NCBI RefSeq assembly: GCF_002234675.1
Contig: NC_019867.2
Coordinates: 21,298,184-21,362,183 of the forward strand
Reading direction: 5' to 3'
DNA length: 64,000 nucleotides
DNA from: Oryzias latipes
Taxonomy: Eukaryota > Chordata > Actinopteri > Beloniformes > Adrianichthyidae
Positions 23,901 through 35,300 of this stretch are shown here, in pieces (the first letter of the stretch is position 1; each line of letters begins with the position of its first letter). The translations under genes and the position numbers were made by a program. Under the pieces are notes generated by a model. That model had not been told where the DNA came from. It did no database searches and saw only the letters and a list, made by a program, of their open reading frames with translations.

Positions 23901-24790
23901 GTATATTTTACTGTTTCCTTTCCAGTTTTTAAAATCAATTCCAGCTCTACCACGTTGCACATGGTTCAAATTTAACCCTTGTGCTATCCTAATCACTTTA
24001 ACGTGGGGAGTTGGGTCATCTAGATCCACTAGACAGTGCTCTAAACCTTTTTTCTTCAATGATTTGTGATCTTCACTGGTGTCCATGGATTACATGAAAT
24101 CTTTCCACCTTCATCCACCTTTGTCATGGTAGGGAGAACACGTCAATGTAAGGGTGGGGTCATCTAAGATAGCACAAGTTTATATCTACAGGCTGAAGGA
24201 CTTACTTTTAAGGTGAAAGCATAAAAAAGTCTAAATAAGTTGGATGAAGTAAAAGTTTTCTTGCATTAAATATGTGGATCTTAAGATGACACCAACTAAT
24301 CTTTATAGACTCTGTTAACTCTGATTTGCTTCTTTTTTATTTTCAGGGTTATTATGACAACCCCAAGATTTGTGCTCTATATGTGATGAAAGGGACTCTA
24401 GGAGGTGAATTGGATTCATTGTTTCTGTGTAATTTTGGTGATGAAGAGCAATCAAACTCTGAATGATACATTTGAGTCTCAGTTTCTTAATGATTTTTAG
24501 CTAACTTAACCTGTTTTTTGTTTTTGTTTTTTTACCTGACAGATGTACCAAAACTCCAACCTCACCCTGGCTTGGAGAAGCATGATGAAGGTGAGGACGA
24601 CGACGATGACGAAAGTGAAGGAGGTGAAGAGGGCGGCAAGAAGCCCGTCTTGTCTCGTTCCAAGAACAGGGTCCAATCAGGCCCCAGAACACCAAATCCT
24701 TACGCAGCTGACAACAGCAGCTTAATGTTTCCTATCCTTGTTGCTTTTGGGGTGTTCATCCCAACACTGTTCTGCCTATGTCGGCTGTGA
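20988..24790 (+). CDS. mlec: Malectin, ER carbohydrate-binding membrane protein
   Basis: Type I ER membrane lectin that binds di-glucosylated high-mannose N-glycans on nascent glycoproteins and works with ribophorin I in quality control. Exons: 20988-21189, 22172-22350, 22498-22674, 24347-24404 and 24543-24790; junctions are GT-AG and the frame is kept (287 aa; human 292). Residues 1-27 form a signal peptide ([13 protein letters not shown] core). The lectin domain begins [17 protein letters not shown] and includes [20 protein letters not shown] and [20 protein letters not shown], close to identical to the human protein. A D/E-rich linker ([15 protein letters not shown]) precedes the membrane anchor [20 protein letters not shown] and a short tail CRL. 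It lies downstream of cabp1 in the same orientation, the same neighbour pair as in human. Confidence 0.97.
21470..22085 (+). repeat. Dispersed repeat of unknown class, copy 1 (mlec intron 1)
   Basis: Shares ordered blocks with 52925-53250: GTTGGGGTTGTGAG, a run ending in GAAGTGGGGG, then TCTGCAGAAA and CAAAAGATGAT. The ends read GACCCACTGCAATG on the left and CAAAGACCACTGG on the right, which could be degenerate inverted repeats. There is no coding sequence. Confidence 0.5.
23585..23690 (+). repeat. Common teleost dispersed repeat fragment in mlec intron 3
   Basis: Blocks TTAATTGGCTGCTTAAA and GACAGACTGGTGACCTGTC are a frequently seen fish interspersed-repeat signature. A related piece lies at 36185-36275. 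A long poly(T) run follows at about 23730. Confidence 0.5.
23972..24182. mobile_element. piggyBac-type TTAA MITE, copy 4 (mlec intron 3)
   Basis: Left end TTAACCCTTGTGCTATCC. The right end has lost the GGG of the terminal repeat (GATAGCACAAG then TTTA). It is located wholly within mlec intron 3, so it does not affect the coding sequence. Confidence 0.85.
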
Positions 24791-27400
24791 GAATGAAAAC
24801 AAACAAGCAGAGGGACAGAGAGAAATCGGGGCTTAATGGACACAAGACGATGAAGAGAAAAAGGGAGAAAGTGGGAAAGAAGTTGAGCTGACAACAGCAG
24901 CACAGGTAAAAACATACAAACAAGAGAGAGGTGAAGAAGGCTGGGGGCAAAAATTGGAACAGCAGAGGATAAAGAGACAAAAAGCCACTGCCAGGTGAAG
25001 TAAACGTTACCTCTGGAAGATGAGGAGACGCAGCAAGTGTGTGGCGTGAGATTCTGCGTCTGTTTCGCATCCACCTCTCTGCTGACCTTTTTTTTCTTCT
25101 TCTTTGTTTTTGAACAATGTTAGTCAATTTTACGCAGAGGTTGGGCAGGATTTATAGATCCCAGTCTTCGTGGATTAAAGCCACATTTCTGTAGCTCAGA
25201 GCTCAGAATTGATGGATATGAACTCAATTTTTTAACCCGGAGAGTTTTTTTACCGGGTGCCCTTCAGATTGAGCGCGGTGGTGTTAAATACAGGTTAAAC
25301 TGAATAAAAGTCATCAAAGGTAATGGTAAACTCTTTTCCCATTTTACAGCTCCTTCCTTTTTTTTCACAATGTAGTTGGCCTTTTTATGGATGTGCCATC
25401 ATTTATCTTCCATAAGAAGCTGAAAGCCCCAATTGTGCAACGGGCAGTATAAGCACTGCCCACATCTTCTCCTTTCCATAAACAAAGATTGGATTTATCT
25501 AGAAGAATTATCTTTGACATTCTTCCACCTAATAATTTAGGTTGAATAAAAAATGTTTAAAATGCTGTGTTTTTCCCTCAAAAGCTGGATACATTTTGAA
25601 AATCATGTTTAACCCTGATAGGCTTTAATATTAATAATTGGTGCTTTCTTTTTTTTATATTTTTTTTTACTCTTATTGCATGCCTGCCTTTTTTGTGTCA
25701 CTAAAAGAATGCCTTTTTACTGTGTAAGAAATGGAGAACACAGTGGCCTCTTTATTTAAAAAAATGATTACAGATAAGGTTTTCTGAACTGGACAAAAGT
25801 AGTGATATAGGCTCTGTAGGAATTGATAAAAGCAATAGGTTAAAATGTATACATTTTTGGTATGTGAGATTTTTCCTTCAAAAAAGCTTTTGAGTTAAGA
25901 ATGATTTCAACTACTGAGCCATAAACAGTTTCTCTATATGCAGAAAAGGCTAATTAAAAAAGCACAAAAATGAATTAAAGCTGAAAATTTTATTTACCAA
26001 ATTTCATCAACTTTTGTTCAGTTCTTCAAATCTTTCAACCTTTTTAGTTCGGTTTTCTGACAACATTCATTTTGATTTTGAATCATTTGTAGCTGAATGG
26101 AAAGCAGTTTGTTATTCGCCTTTGGCTAAGTTTTTCTTCACTTTAGCGTTTGTCTGTGAAATTGCCTCCTTAAGTGCTTAGATCTTCTCCAACAAGGATG
26201 ACTTTGCCTCCACCTGAAACCCTCCTTCACCTCACTAGTTCAGCTGTTCCGACTTGGATAAGAAAAAACAAAAATCCAGGAGCTGTGCGTCTTTCCTAAC
26301 GAACTCTTTTTTTTTTTTATATACATTTTTTGTCATTCTCATAAACGGTTTACTTGATGTCTGCGATGAAATGTCTTTCTTTTGTACACATCAATTCATT
26401 TTGAACTCATGAGCACCTTTCTGTTTTTGGAAAAAAAAGTTTTGATTTTTAGCACCAAAGTCACCAGTCTGGCTTTTCTACACAGTTGCATGTGTATATA
26501 CGGTACAGAAACACCATTTTTGTTGCATCAGTTGTCCTTCCATTTGTTTTGTGTCAAAGTTGATGTGTTAGATTTTTTTTTCTGAAGACTTGTGGCCTTT
26601 CTTTTTGGGGAGAACGTGAACATTTTTTTCAAATTTATTTTATTTTTATTTTTTTTACAGTCAGCCTCATAAACTGACTGATAAAGTCAAATAAATGAAA
26701 TTGTGAGACTGAACTATGTGATCTTCCATTTTATGAAATATAACTTAAATTGGTGAGGGGCTGACCTGATGTTTTATAATTTGTACATTTTTTTTCTGCT
26801 CAGGATCTCTGTCTTTTAAACCGTGATATTTTATTAGTGTGACATTTTGCACTGCTTGATACATTTTAAACTGATTTTTTTTCTTTTGCTTTTTTCCTCG
26901 TCTTTGATGCCTTGATTTATTGACTAAATTGTGCTTTATCCTAATTGTTTGCCTTGACATTTTTCTTGGAGGTTTATAGTAAAGCAAGACTTTGTTTGTT
27001 TTTGATCCTGTCAAAGTTTTCATGGTTATTTATTCCACACATTTTGACTTTTGACGATATAAGATCAAGAATTTTAAATTTAAAAATCAAAACTTATTTA
27101 CCTTGGCTGTTTCTTAATTTGACATTAAACAGGAAAAAATGCCTTCTTTTTTTTAAATCCATCCTGATTTGTCAGTTATGCTGCAGTGGGAACTCAAATA
27201 TTTAAAGTGTGTTTGTGAGTGTGGGTGCTTGTTTTGGTCACTTAAGAACCAAAGAATTGTCCCCATTTCATCAAAGTGTTTTTACAGTGACCAACCATTG
27301 TTTTTGAGAGGCTTTTTTTCTATCATATAAAAAAAGAGGCTAATAAACACAATGAATGTCATGAGATTTGGTTAAAAATTATTAAAAGCAAATAAAAGCC
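24791..27400 (+). other. mlec: mlec 3' UTR
   Basis: AT-rich sequence with no open frame worth reporting. AATAAA occurs near 26691 and again near 27390, so two polyadenylation sites are possible. The extent is inferred. Confidence 0.5.
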
Positions 27401-28068
27401 AGTGAATCTGTTGTGTTTTTAATAGAAATGTATATATTTTTTTTCCTCTAAAAATTAATTCAAGGCCTATTTGAAGTGGGATGGTGGAACATCCAGGCAG
27501 CAAATCACACACTAAAAGAACCATGTCGGGTTTTGATTTATCCTGTCAAACTGTAGAGACATTTGTTGGATAAATCGTAGTTCTTCGGGAGCTTGAGGCA
27601 GCAGCCGGATTGGGAAAAAATTGTAAAACCTTTGATCTTCTGCATCACAAGTGGCATACTGCTGCAAAACGGGGACATGCTGATTAATACTGTCTTTTTA
27701 ATAAATGTGCTATTTTATCATAAAATCTGTCTGCTGTTTTTATTATTTTGTTTCTTTTATCTTCATTCCTCTCTAAAGGTAAACAGAAACTGATGGAAGG
27801 TTATGAAATGTTTTGGTCAATTTGCTGACATTACAAAAGGTAAGATGTGGGATGCAAACTGATCTGGGGGGTATTCCAGAAAGCAGGTTATGCTAGCTCC
27901 CACGGTAAGTTTGAGGCTAATGAAGTTGATAACCTCAGCTTTCGGTTCCAGAAATGGAGGTATGTTTCAGGATATGTCAAGTTGCCATTGTAACTCATGC
28001 TCTGAACATAACCTGGTCTGGAGCAGGTTTAGTTGAAGGTTAGTTTGTTTTGAGAGAGGTGAAGCAGC

Positions 28069-28134
28069 ATGGCGTGTCCATTTGAAGATGATTTAGTGGA
28101 TGAAGAAGCTCAGATAATACTTTTTCCACCGTGA
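28069..28134 (+). pseudogene. Harbinger transposase N-terminus, element A
   Basis: Twenty-one codons, MACPFEDDLVDEEAQIILFP followed by one more proline, and then TGA. The pattern M.CPF..D.VDEEA..I is the same as in element C (MSCPFLEDPIDEEAALI). In full-length fish Harbinger transposases I recall it precedes an arginine-rich stretch, which is lost here. Confidence 0.7.
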
Positions 28135-28930
28135 GAGGGTGATAACACCACATATGGATGTTGGAAAAGTTAACTTTTTTACATTGTTGATCTAACTTAA
28201 TTATTTGCTTCAGTTAAGATCATTAAAAATCTTTTTTTAAGTCAGTTTAAAAATAACACGTAGTTTTCAGACAGTTATTTTATTTTCATTCAAATTAATT
28301 CAATTAAGTAGGTGTAACTTTGGTGCTGCTGTTAGATCGGCACCGAAGGGATTGTAGGAAACCATTCCCTTTGCTTGTCTGGACGGATTTGGTTTTAAGT
28401 GTGGGTTTTTGACCAAATGTGTTTAGTTGTTTAGCTGTTTTACTGTGTTTTACCGTGTTTTGCAGAGTTATTTTGTCCTACTTTGCTTTAGTCTCTGCAC
28501 CATAAGGGAGAGGGAGGGAGAGGATGATGACTTTATATAGCACCCCTACATTGAACCCTGTTATAACAACGTTAGAAAATACCTAAAAGGATACATGTAT
28601 TTTTTCATTCAACTCAGCAAAAAAATGAATGAATACAAAATGCGAATGTTTGTACTTTGTATATTATTTCGTTCTTTTTATTGTTATAAAAATGAGTATA
28701 TCTGCCGGCTCAAACTTAGACATATGAGAGTTCAAGAATTATAATTTATTAAGATGGAAAAAATGTTAATTGAATTGGAGTAATATGACATTTAGTTAAA
28801 TAAATATGTAAATTTGAGTTGTATAAACAATTAGAGTTTTATAGACGTAATAAATTAGGTTGAATAAATTTAACTGAAGTACTTGTTACCAATAGAAGTA
28901 ATTTATTTAAGGATAAAAAAATTGGATAAG

Positions 28931-28981
<51 letters not shown>
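28931..28981. repeat. (AT)n microsatellite
   Basis: About 25 uninterrupted AT units inside Harbinger element A. It creates a spurious Tyr-Ile repeat in both strands. Confidence 0.95.
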
Positions 28982-28985
<4 letters not shown>

Positions 28986-28999
28986 TCACAAGGAAAATG

Positions 29000-29188
29000 G
29001 AAAAAAGATCAGAAACTCGTGCGTTTACTTTGTCTGTTCTTCTACTACAAGCAGAAACTCTTTCTTTTGCTGATGCAGCAAACTTTTTTGATGGACGTAT
29101 AATCTTCATACGCCGTCATTAATCTCAGACTCCGTCTCACTGAAGTGTAGCGCTCTCTTTTTTTCACCACGCGTTTCCATGGTGACTC
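29000..29188 (-). pseudogene. Harbinger MYB-like ORF fragment, element A
   Basis: Starts METRGEKKRALHFSETES on the minus strand. A frameshift follows, and the other frames carry LMTAYEDYTSIKK, AASAKERVSA and then DKVNA. Those blocks occur in the same order in element C and in the Myb/SANT-like gene at 53,332-56,556. The base pair expected to be the splice donor after the Ala codon reads AC in place of GT. Confidence 0.65.
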
Positions 29189-29453
29189 CGGAAATCGGCG
29201 ATCCATTGAGAATGTCTTCATGTACCTGCTGTGCACGTGCATTAACCCAGGGTTACCAAGTCGAGCGTAATTACGCCAACTCATATCCGGTCTTTTGGAA
29301 CCGACATACCCAGAGTAAGCAAGTTCAGGCGGATTTCAGCCAGAGTTTAGGTTTAAAGTCAGGCTAGTTTAAACATGCTTCCTGGAATACCCCCCTGTTT
29401 GTTCCCTTAGTTGTTAGTTCTTGTTTTTTGCCCATTATCTGTTAAAATGCCCT

Positions 29454-29644
29454 TTAACCCTTGCGCTATCCTAGGCACTTTAACATTGGGAGTTGGGTCA
29501 TCTAGACCCACTAAACAGTGTGCTGAACCATTTTTCTACAATGATTTGTGAACCTCACTGTTGTCCATGGATTACATGACATCTTTCCACCTTTATTCAC
29601 CTTTGTCATGGTAGGAATAAGATGTCAATGTAAGGGTGGGGTCA
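29454..29644 (+). mobile_element. piggyBac-type TTAA MITE, copy 5 (left arm of a palindrome)
   Basis: Starts TTAACCCTTGCGCTATCC and is truncated at GTGGGGTCAT, lacking about 17 bp of its right terminal repeat. It directly abuts copy 6 in opposite orientation, and the two share private changes (GGAATAAGATGTCAATG where other copies have GGGAGAACACGTCAATG). Confidence 0.85.
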
Positions 29645-29645
29645 T

Positions 29646-29858
29646 TTAACCCTTGTGCTATCTTAGATGACCCCACCCTTACATTGACATCTTATTCCTA
29701 CCATGACAAAGGTGGATAAAGGTGGAAAGATTTCATATAATCCATGGACACCAGTGAACATCACAAATCATTGAAGAAAAAAGGTTCAGCGCACTGTCTA
29801 GTGGGTGTAGATGACCCAACTTCCAATGTTAAAGTGCCTAGGATAGCACAAGGGTTAC
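29646..29858 (-). mobile_element. piggyBac-type TTAA MITE, copy 6 (right arm of a palindrome)
   Basis: Full-length, beginning TTAACCCTTGTGCTATC at the junction and ending GGATAGCACAAGGGTTAC. It is inverted relative to copy 5. Together they make a roughly 400-bp inverted repeat with almost no spacer. Confidence 0.88.
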
Positions 29859-30092
29859 AAGTGGAAAACCAAAGTAAATGACATTTTTCTTACACGAAAA
29901 ACCACACAAACTACTAAAATATTTACAATTGTTTTTATACATTTATGGCTTAAAAAAACATAAATAAATCATTGAAGTGCATACTTTTATGTTTGGGGAC
30001 AAATGTCCATGAGGGGGGATATTTTAAATGTCTTATCTGTAGTACAGAACCATGAAAGGAGTGTGTGAGAGTTGAATGCTTCTTCTTCCACA

Positions 30093-30438
30093 GGGTACCC
30101 AAGAACCAGCCTTTCTGCAACCCAAGATCAAGCCCAGATCCAGAGCCGGTAGTGTGCTGGCAAGCCCTTCCCCCCACATTTCATCATGGGGGTCCCCCGG
30201 TGGATCCTCGCCGGAGAAGAGCATTGACTGTCGAATGTTTGTCAAGCTGGAGCCTCGTCCAGCACCACCTATCGACCTCTGCAGACTCTGGAAGAGGAAG
30301 AGGAGGTCCACCCTGAGCTCCACAGTGTCACCGCGTGACCCCACGCTATACCTGGAGGAGATGTTAGACAGCTGGCTTTACAACAAAACCCAGAGGACCA
30401 CAGCAAACCTCGACACCAATCGCTTTAAAGCATTTTGA
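30093..30438 (+). CDS. Unidentified terminal coding exon
   Basis: I do not recognise the protein. An open frame of about 115 codons follows a good polypyrimidine-AG acceptor (TTCTTCTTCCACAG at 30079-30092) and ends in a TGA at 30436-30438. The translation is Ser/Pro/Arg-rich at first (KPRSRAGSVLASPSPHISS), then FVKLEPRPAPPIDLC and a basic cluster LWKRKRRSTL. It ends with a predicted amphipathic part (TLYLEEMLDSWLYNK) and TNRFKAF. The composition is not repeat-like. An in-frame ATG at 30076 lies inside the polypyrimidine tract, so the splice-acceptor reading is preferred. Upstream exons would have to lie left of the MITE pair; I did not find one. It could be the last exon of a plus-strand gene or a chance open frame. 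Confidence 0.45.
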
Positions 30439-31147
30439 AGGGGTTTACCTGGTGGGGAGGTTGTGTTTGGACAAAAACTGAATCACTGGGAGGAAATCCA
30501 CATTTTGATGAAGATGAAGGTGAAGGTGAAGCTCAGCTCTCATAACTGCCAGTGCCAAAATATCTCTTGTGAGGACAAACTCCACGACTGAATCTAAAGA
30601 GGAGGAAGAATGGAAGTTCAGCACACATCCTGATTTATGACATGATCAATTACAAAATGTGCCACTGGACAAGACTAATCTGCCAGCAGGCTCTCAGTTA
30701 TAGTAAACAAGTTGAGACTCATTTGTATCCAGACTTCAGACTAAATTGGAACATTTTGAGTTTATAATATATATAAATATATAATGAATATAAAAAGTAA
30801 ACCTAAAGTATAGTCTCATTTTTGTTATAGACTCAGCATAGTACATTTGAATAGAGCACTTTTTCTGAGGGTTGCGTTAAAGCTTAACCTAGAAATTCTA
30901 CAAAAAGGCTGGCTTAAATCTTGTCTCATGCATCTCTCCCTTCATTTTGTGTCTGTTTAGTCTCAGCCATTGTGTCACTTTCATTCACAGAAACTTTCTC
31001 AAACTTGTCCTACTTTGTGTTTGTGGAGCTTCAAACTCCCAGAATTTTCCCAAATGGGGGTTGCTTTCAAAACCTGGGTCATTAATTCTTGAAATGATCC
31101 CAATATCATCAATACAGAGAAAATTTGCTAATTATCTGGTCTCTTAC

Positions 31148-31538
31148 CTCCTCTCTTGCTGCCTTGGATGCCTCTGACGTCCCTGCAGATCACTCCGTCT
31201 TGACAACAACGATAGACCCGTCGGATAAAACTGAAAAGATTCTTTCCAGGAAAAACCAAAGCACTTGAGGTGCCCGGAGAGAACGGCCGCACACGAAGCT
31301 GCAGCAACGTGGCCAGAAGAGTTCCGGGAGCTTCCTGCGCGTTTTCCAGCCATGGCGCAGTCAGCTTTGCGCATCTCTCCCAGTGCGTGTCCGTGCGTAA
31401 AGCCAGATCAGAACCTGCTGCGTTTGAAGCCTGTGACAGAAATCCCAACGAGTCCACTGAGCGAGCGCATACTCCAGTGTCACTTGTCATGACAGAGATG
31501 AAAAATGAAGCAATCCAAATGCAGCGTGAGACAGTCAT
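31148..31538 (-). CDS. Unidentified secreted-peptide precursor, first coding exon
   Basis: I do not recognise the family. The frame opens with a clear signal peptide, MTVSRCIWIASFFISVMTS, with likely cleavage after GVCA. It continues for about 105 residues to a GTAAGA donor in phase 1. The C-terminal part contains GKNLFSFIRRVYRCCQDGV and then ICRDVRGIQG, with a CC-x5-C cysteine pattern, a dibasic RR site and a basic KR just before the splice. This resembles a small prohormone or cytokine organisation (signal, pro-region, basic cleavage sites, cysteine-rich part). A TATATAG at 31612-31618 (minus strand) sits about 75 bp upstream of the ATG. The second exon should lie left of 31148; none was identified. 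It is in the same orientation as hps4. Confidence 0.55.
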
Positions 31539-31610
31539 AGTGAGCGCCAGGATCCTGGATGATCCTCTTTCCAGCTCTCCAACGTTTTCCTTTGTAGCGT
31601 CTCGTCCGCG

Positions 31611-31619
31611 CTATATACC
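31611..31619 (-). promoter_or_regulatory. TATA box for the secreted-peptide gene
   Basis: On the minus strand the sequence reads GGGTATATAGCGCGG, a near-consensus TATA box. It would place transcription start near 31585 and leave a 5' UTR of about 45-50 bases. A GC-rich stretch with CCCTCCCCGC and CCCTGCCCC lies just upstream (31660-31690 on the plus strand) and could bind Sp-type factors. Confidence 0.55.
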
Positions 31620-32356
31620 CCACTGACAAAGGGAACAACTTTACAATTTGAATCCTGTCCCTCCCCGCAGACCCTGCCCCTCACCGCTCCTTTTTACCCT
31701 CACGGCTTTCTCTTAATGCACGTACATAATTAGGCGCCCCGAAGCGCAGCGACCGCATCTATTCAGATTTAAACACTTAGCTAATGACTCTAATCACTCC
31801 TTATAAGAACCATCAAGAAGCTGCTTAAAAACACCACGCATGGCACATACTTAAACACCGAAGAAAAAAATCATTTAACTTCATATCAATGCGCACACGC
31901 ACTCCAATGAGACACTTTGGAGGTGGAGACCACCAAGAGCTGTTCCCATAAAGAACAGTAATCAGAAAAAAGAAAACTTACAAGGGCATTTTTAAATTTG
32001 ATTTTTTTTTCATTTAAAATAAGCTTCAACAAAACAAGCAACTGAAGCCGCAAACAAAAATGACACTCATGTTTGTAGATTAAATGTTCTTCATAAAATG
32101 GAAACTTACAACAACAAAGTTGAGGTTTTCTGCAGCAAAAAATCATCAGAATGTGCAGGAAAAATGCTTAAGTTTGATCTGAAATTTCAGGTTTAGTTTC
32201 TGACACATTAACATTTATGTTCTTATCTTGAAGTCATGGAATGTTTATGCAGAAAAAATGAGGTTATATTTGAGCTCAATATAGTAAATGTAAATGTTTT
32301 TGAGGAAAAACCAACTCTTTATAAATACTAAGTTCAGGCGTCCTGATACTGTGCAG

Positions 32357-35300
32357 TCAGAGCAGGTTCACTCCATGTTTCAACAGTCGATGTCGAGCTT
32401 TGCTCGGCAGTGAAAAAGCGCTGTCCTGGTGGTTTGGGATACCCGAGTTCCTCGGGGGTCCACCGAGCTGCTGGAAGAAAGTTTCCTGCGCCACGTTGCG
32501 GGTTCCATACACTGCAGTGCCAGCACTCCTGGATGAGGGAGGGGGAGAGTCACATGTCAAAAAGAGAGAACACAAGTAAACAGTTGGGATGTTGCTTAAA
32601 CAGTAAAGAAAAAAAAAACATTTTTCAGGATGAGTGCAGTACAACAAAGTGACAAATATATCCCCACCCCCAACTAGACAAAAAGGGCTCCCCCTAAGAC
32701 ATCAGAGTTGGGCTGACCTGATAATAGCCTCCTGCAGAGTTTCTGTGCTACAGAAATGCGAGTGAAGCAGCGACGTGGCTCTGACAAAAGGATGCTCTAG
32801 GGCTCCAACCGCTCGGCCAGACACGTTGGCTGCAGAGGCACAAAATAACAGAGGACCATTAACCTGGACAGACTTGCCTGCTGCACAAAAGAATGTTGAT
32901 CACAGTCTAAGTAATTATGCGTTAGCTAGCTCATTCAGAGACAAATATAAAGTACAACCTCCCCACAAACCAGATAAACCGGCAGATTTTCCTGATTTTA
33001 TTTATTTTTGTGAAAAAGAAAGACTAGGCAGAACAGAGATGGAGATGAATAAAGTGACAGCAGGACCTTACTTGTTAGAGTGTTCTGAATGCAGTCATAG
33101 TGGGCAAATAAGTATTGTCCTGCAGGTTCTGGTGCTGCTGGGGAGATGGTATGCAGATGGGCTTCCAGTCCATTGAGTGAAGCCAGGCTGCTGTGATACT
33201 GATCATAAAGGAAATGCATTATAATGCAAATCTACAGAAAACACGGGAACAAAAACATAATGAAATGCTACTTTTCTCACCACTTCCTCAATAGAAGCCG
33301 TGTCATTCAAGAAATGAGGTTCTACTAGCAGAGCCAGCACCAAGCTGTTGACCCGGTGGACGTAGAGCGTCATGGCGATCAGAGAACTCTGCTCATTGCT
33401 CTCTAACGTATGAGGGTGAGGAAGAGTGAGGTGCTTCACCTCTGTCATGTGATCTTTAGTACTCCTGCAGCAGGCTTCATTATCTCCAGACACCGTCTTA
33501 ACATTGGCAGAAGGTCCACTAAAGTCAAATTCTGTCTCGCAAGCTCCGTCACCTCCATTTAGATGGAGGTTTCCTTCACATGTGGAGCTTTCTTCACCTT
33601 CTATCTGGCTGACTCCTCTTGTGCTATCGTGAAAACTTTGATAGTAGAACTTGTGCAAAGTTTCCTCCTCAGCTTTATGGGAGTTTCTCCTCTGTGAGGA
33701 AGAAGGCCTCTGTGCCCGAGGTGAGCAGGTGGTTGAACCTGCAGCACTCTGTGTTGGAGTTGGGCTAAACACTGAATTATCCAACTCTGACCAATGAGGG
33801 TGGACGCTTAGCTTTTGAGAAGAGTGAGGGGAAGTTGGATCTGATGGCTCTGGCTCACTGGAGGGAGTGTCTGACAGTGTTCTGGAGAGGCGGCTCCTCC
33901 TTGGCAGAGCATCCTTTTGGGAAGAAGAGTGGGAGCTGAGGGTGGAAACATTTTTGAGACAGTCAGAAGTTTCTTCAAAGTCACTCAAGACACAATGAAA
34001 ATTCTTTCAAGCGGAAAAAAAGTGAAGAAGTGAAGAGAGAACCTTGAATCTTTGTTGACAGGAGGAGACCGCAGGTGTTGCAGTTCAGGAGGAGTCAGAA
34101 ACACACCTGTGGAGCTGACAGCACACCCAAATGAACCTGGTGCGCTTGTGCCGTTTGTCCTTTGGGCCTTCATACAAAATACAACATATATTGTATTTAT
34201 TTTAGATAAAAGTTAGAAAATACAATTATAATGCAGTCCATTTGTATCTAAAGTTTTGATCAAACCAGGATTAACCTGTCCTACCAGTTAGAAAGAAGCT
34301 AAATTTACAAAAAAAGTCCAGGGCTGCAATTGGCGCCACCAGGTGTCACCTCAGTGGCCACCCCACAGCCATCCCACTAGCCACTAGCATCAGTTATGCA
34401 TTTAATCCCAAATACCCAGCAATCCAGGTGACAAGTTGCTTTGACCACGTAACTCGGCCCCTCCCCCCTCCCCTCCCTGCTGTCTTCGCGGACGCAGACT
34501 GCTATAGCTCAAGACGTGCCGCTGGACGCAGAAAATGATTAAGACTTATTATTCTTTTTTTTTTAGCGAAAGGAGAGGGGTAATATTTGACTGTGCTTTT
34601 TAAGTGCCAAATGGTTATTCTAACAAGTGCTTTTCAATAATTTTTTTTGTACAACCCATTCACAGTCATTTGGGCTAAAGTGCATTTAGATGTGTTTATG
34701 GTTTATGTGAAGAAATAAAAAAAAAACACTGCAATGAAAATGTTAATTAACTTTTCAATTGCATTTAATCTTATTAAAAATAGTTCAAGAACGCAGGCCA
34801 AATGGTTGGCCCTCACGCAGTTTCACCACACTAAAGCGATTGACAGTTCGCATTAAAAAATTCTTTTATTGTCTAAATGTAAAATACTTTTGTTAAGTAA
34901 ACCTTTGCTAGGAAGGTAATTTGTCAAAATACTAACAAAGCTATAAAGACAAAAAAGAGTTTATGGGGCTGGCAAATTAACAGTCCAAAATGGATAATTC
35001 CTTTGAAGACAGCTGGATGAAACTTTTATGTCCTACCTTGTTATACATTTCCCTCTCATGAACCATGACCTTCATCGTCAGTTCGGGAGACAGTTGTGTG
35101 CTAACAACTCTTAAAGGACAGAGATGATTCACATATTTCAGAACCAATCATAAAAAACATTCTGATAGAGATGCAAATATGAAAAATATCTTGTTACCTT
35201 CCTTTGAAGATAATGCAGCCTGCTAACACTAGAGGGCAGCGCTGACACGCCTGAAGGATGAGAGCAGCTTTGAGGAGGAGAAGCGGGTCCACCTGAGAAC

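Larger units (their letters stand above)
27867..29394. mobile_element. Non-autonomous Harbinger-type element A
   Basis: Inverted termini GGGGGTATTCCAGAAAGCAGG and GGAAGCATGTTTA's mirror at the right (ending GGAATACCCCC) are flanked by CTG on both sides (27864-27866 and 29395-29397), the CWG-type 3-bp target duplication used by some PIF/Harbinger elements. The left arm keeps the start of a transposase (28069-28134). The right arm keeps, on the minus strand, the start of the MYB-like second ORF (about 29188-29000). The middle is other repeat sequence and an AT microsatellite. Confidence 0.8.

Noticed and set aside
28883-29122. Open frames with a Tyr-Ile repeat
   Set aside because: Generated by the (AT)n microsatellite.
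31265-31626. Plus-strand open frames of 75 and 118 codons
   Set aside because: They are antisense to the signal-peptide exon, have no motif, and the minus frame has TATA, signal peptide and donor.
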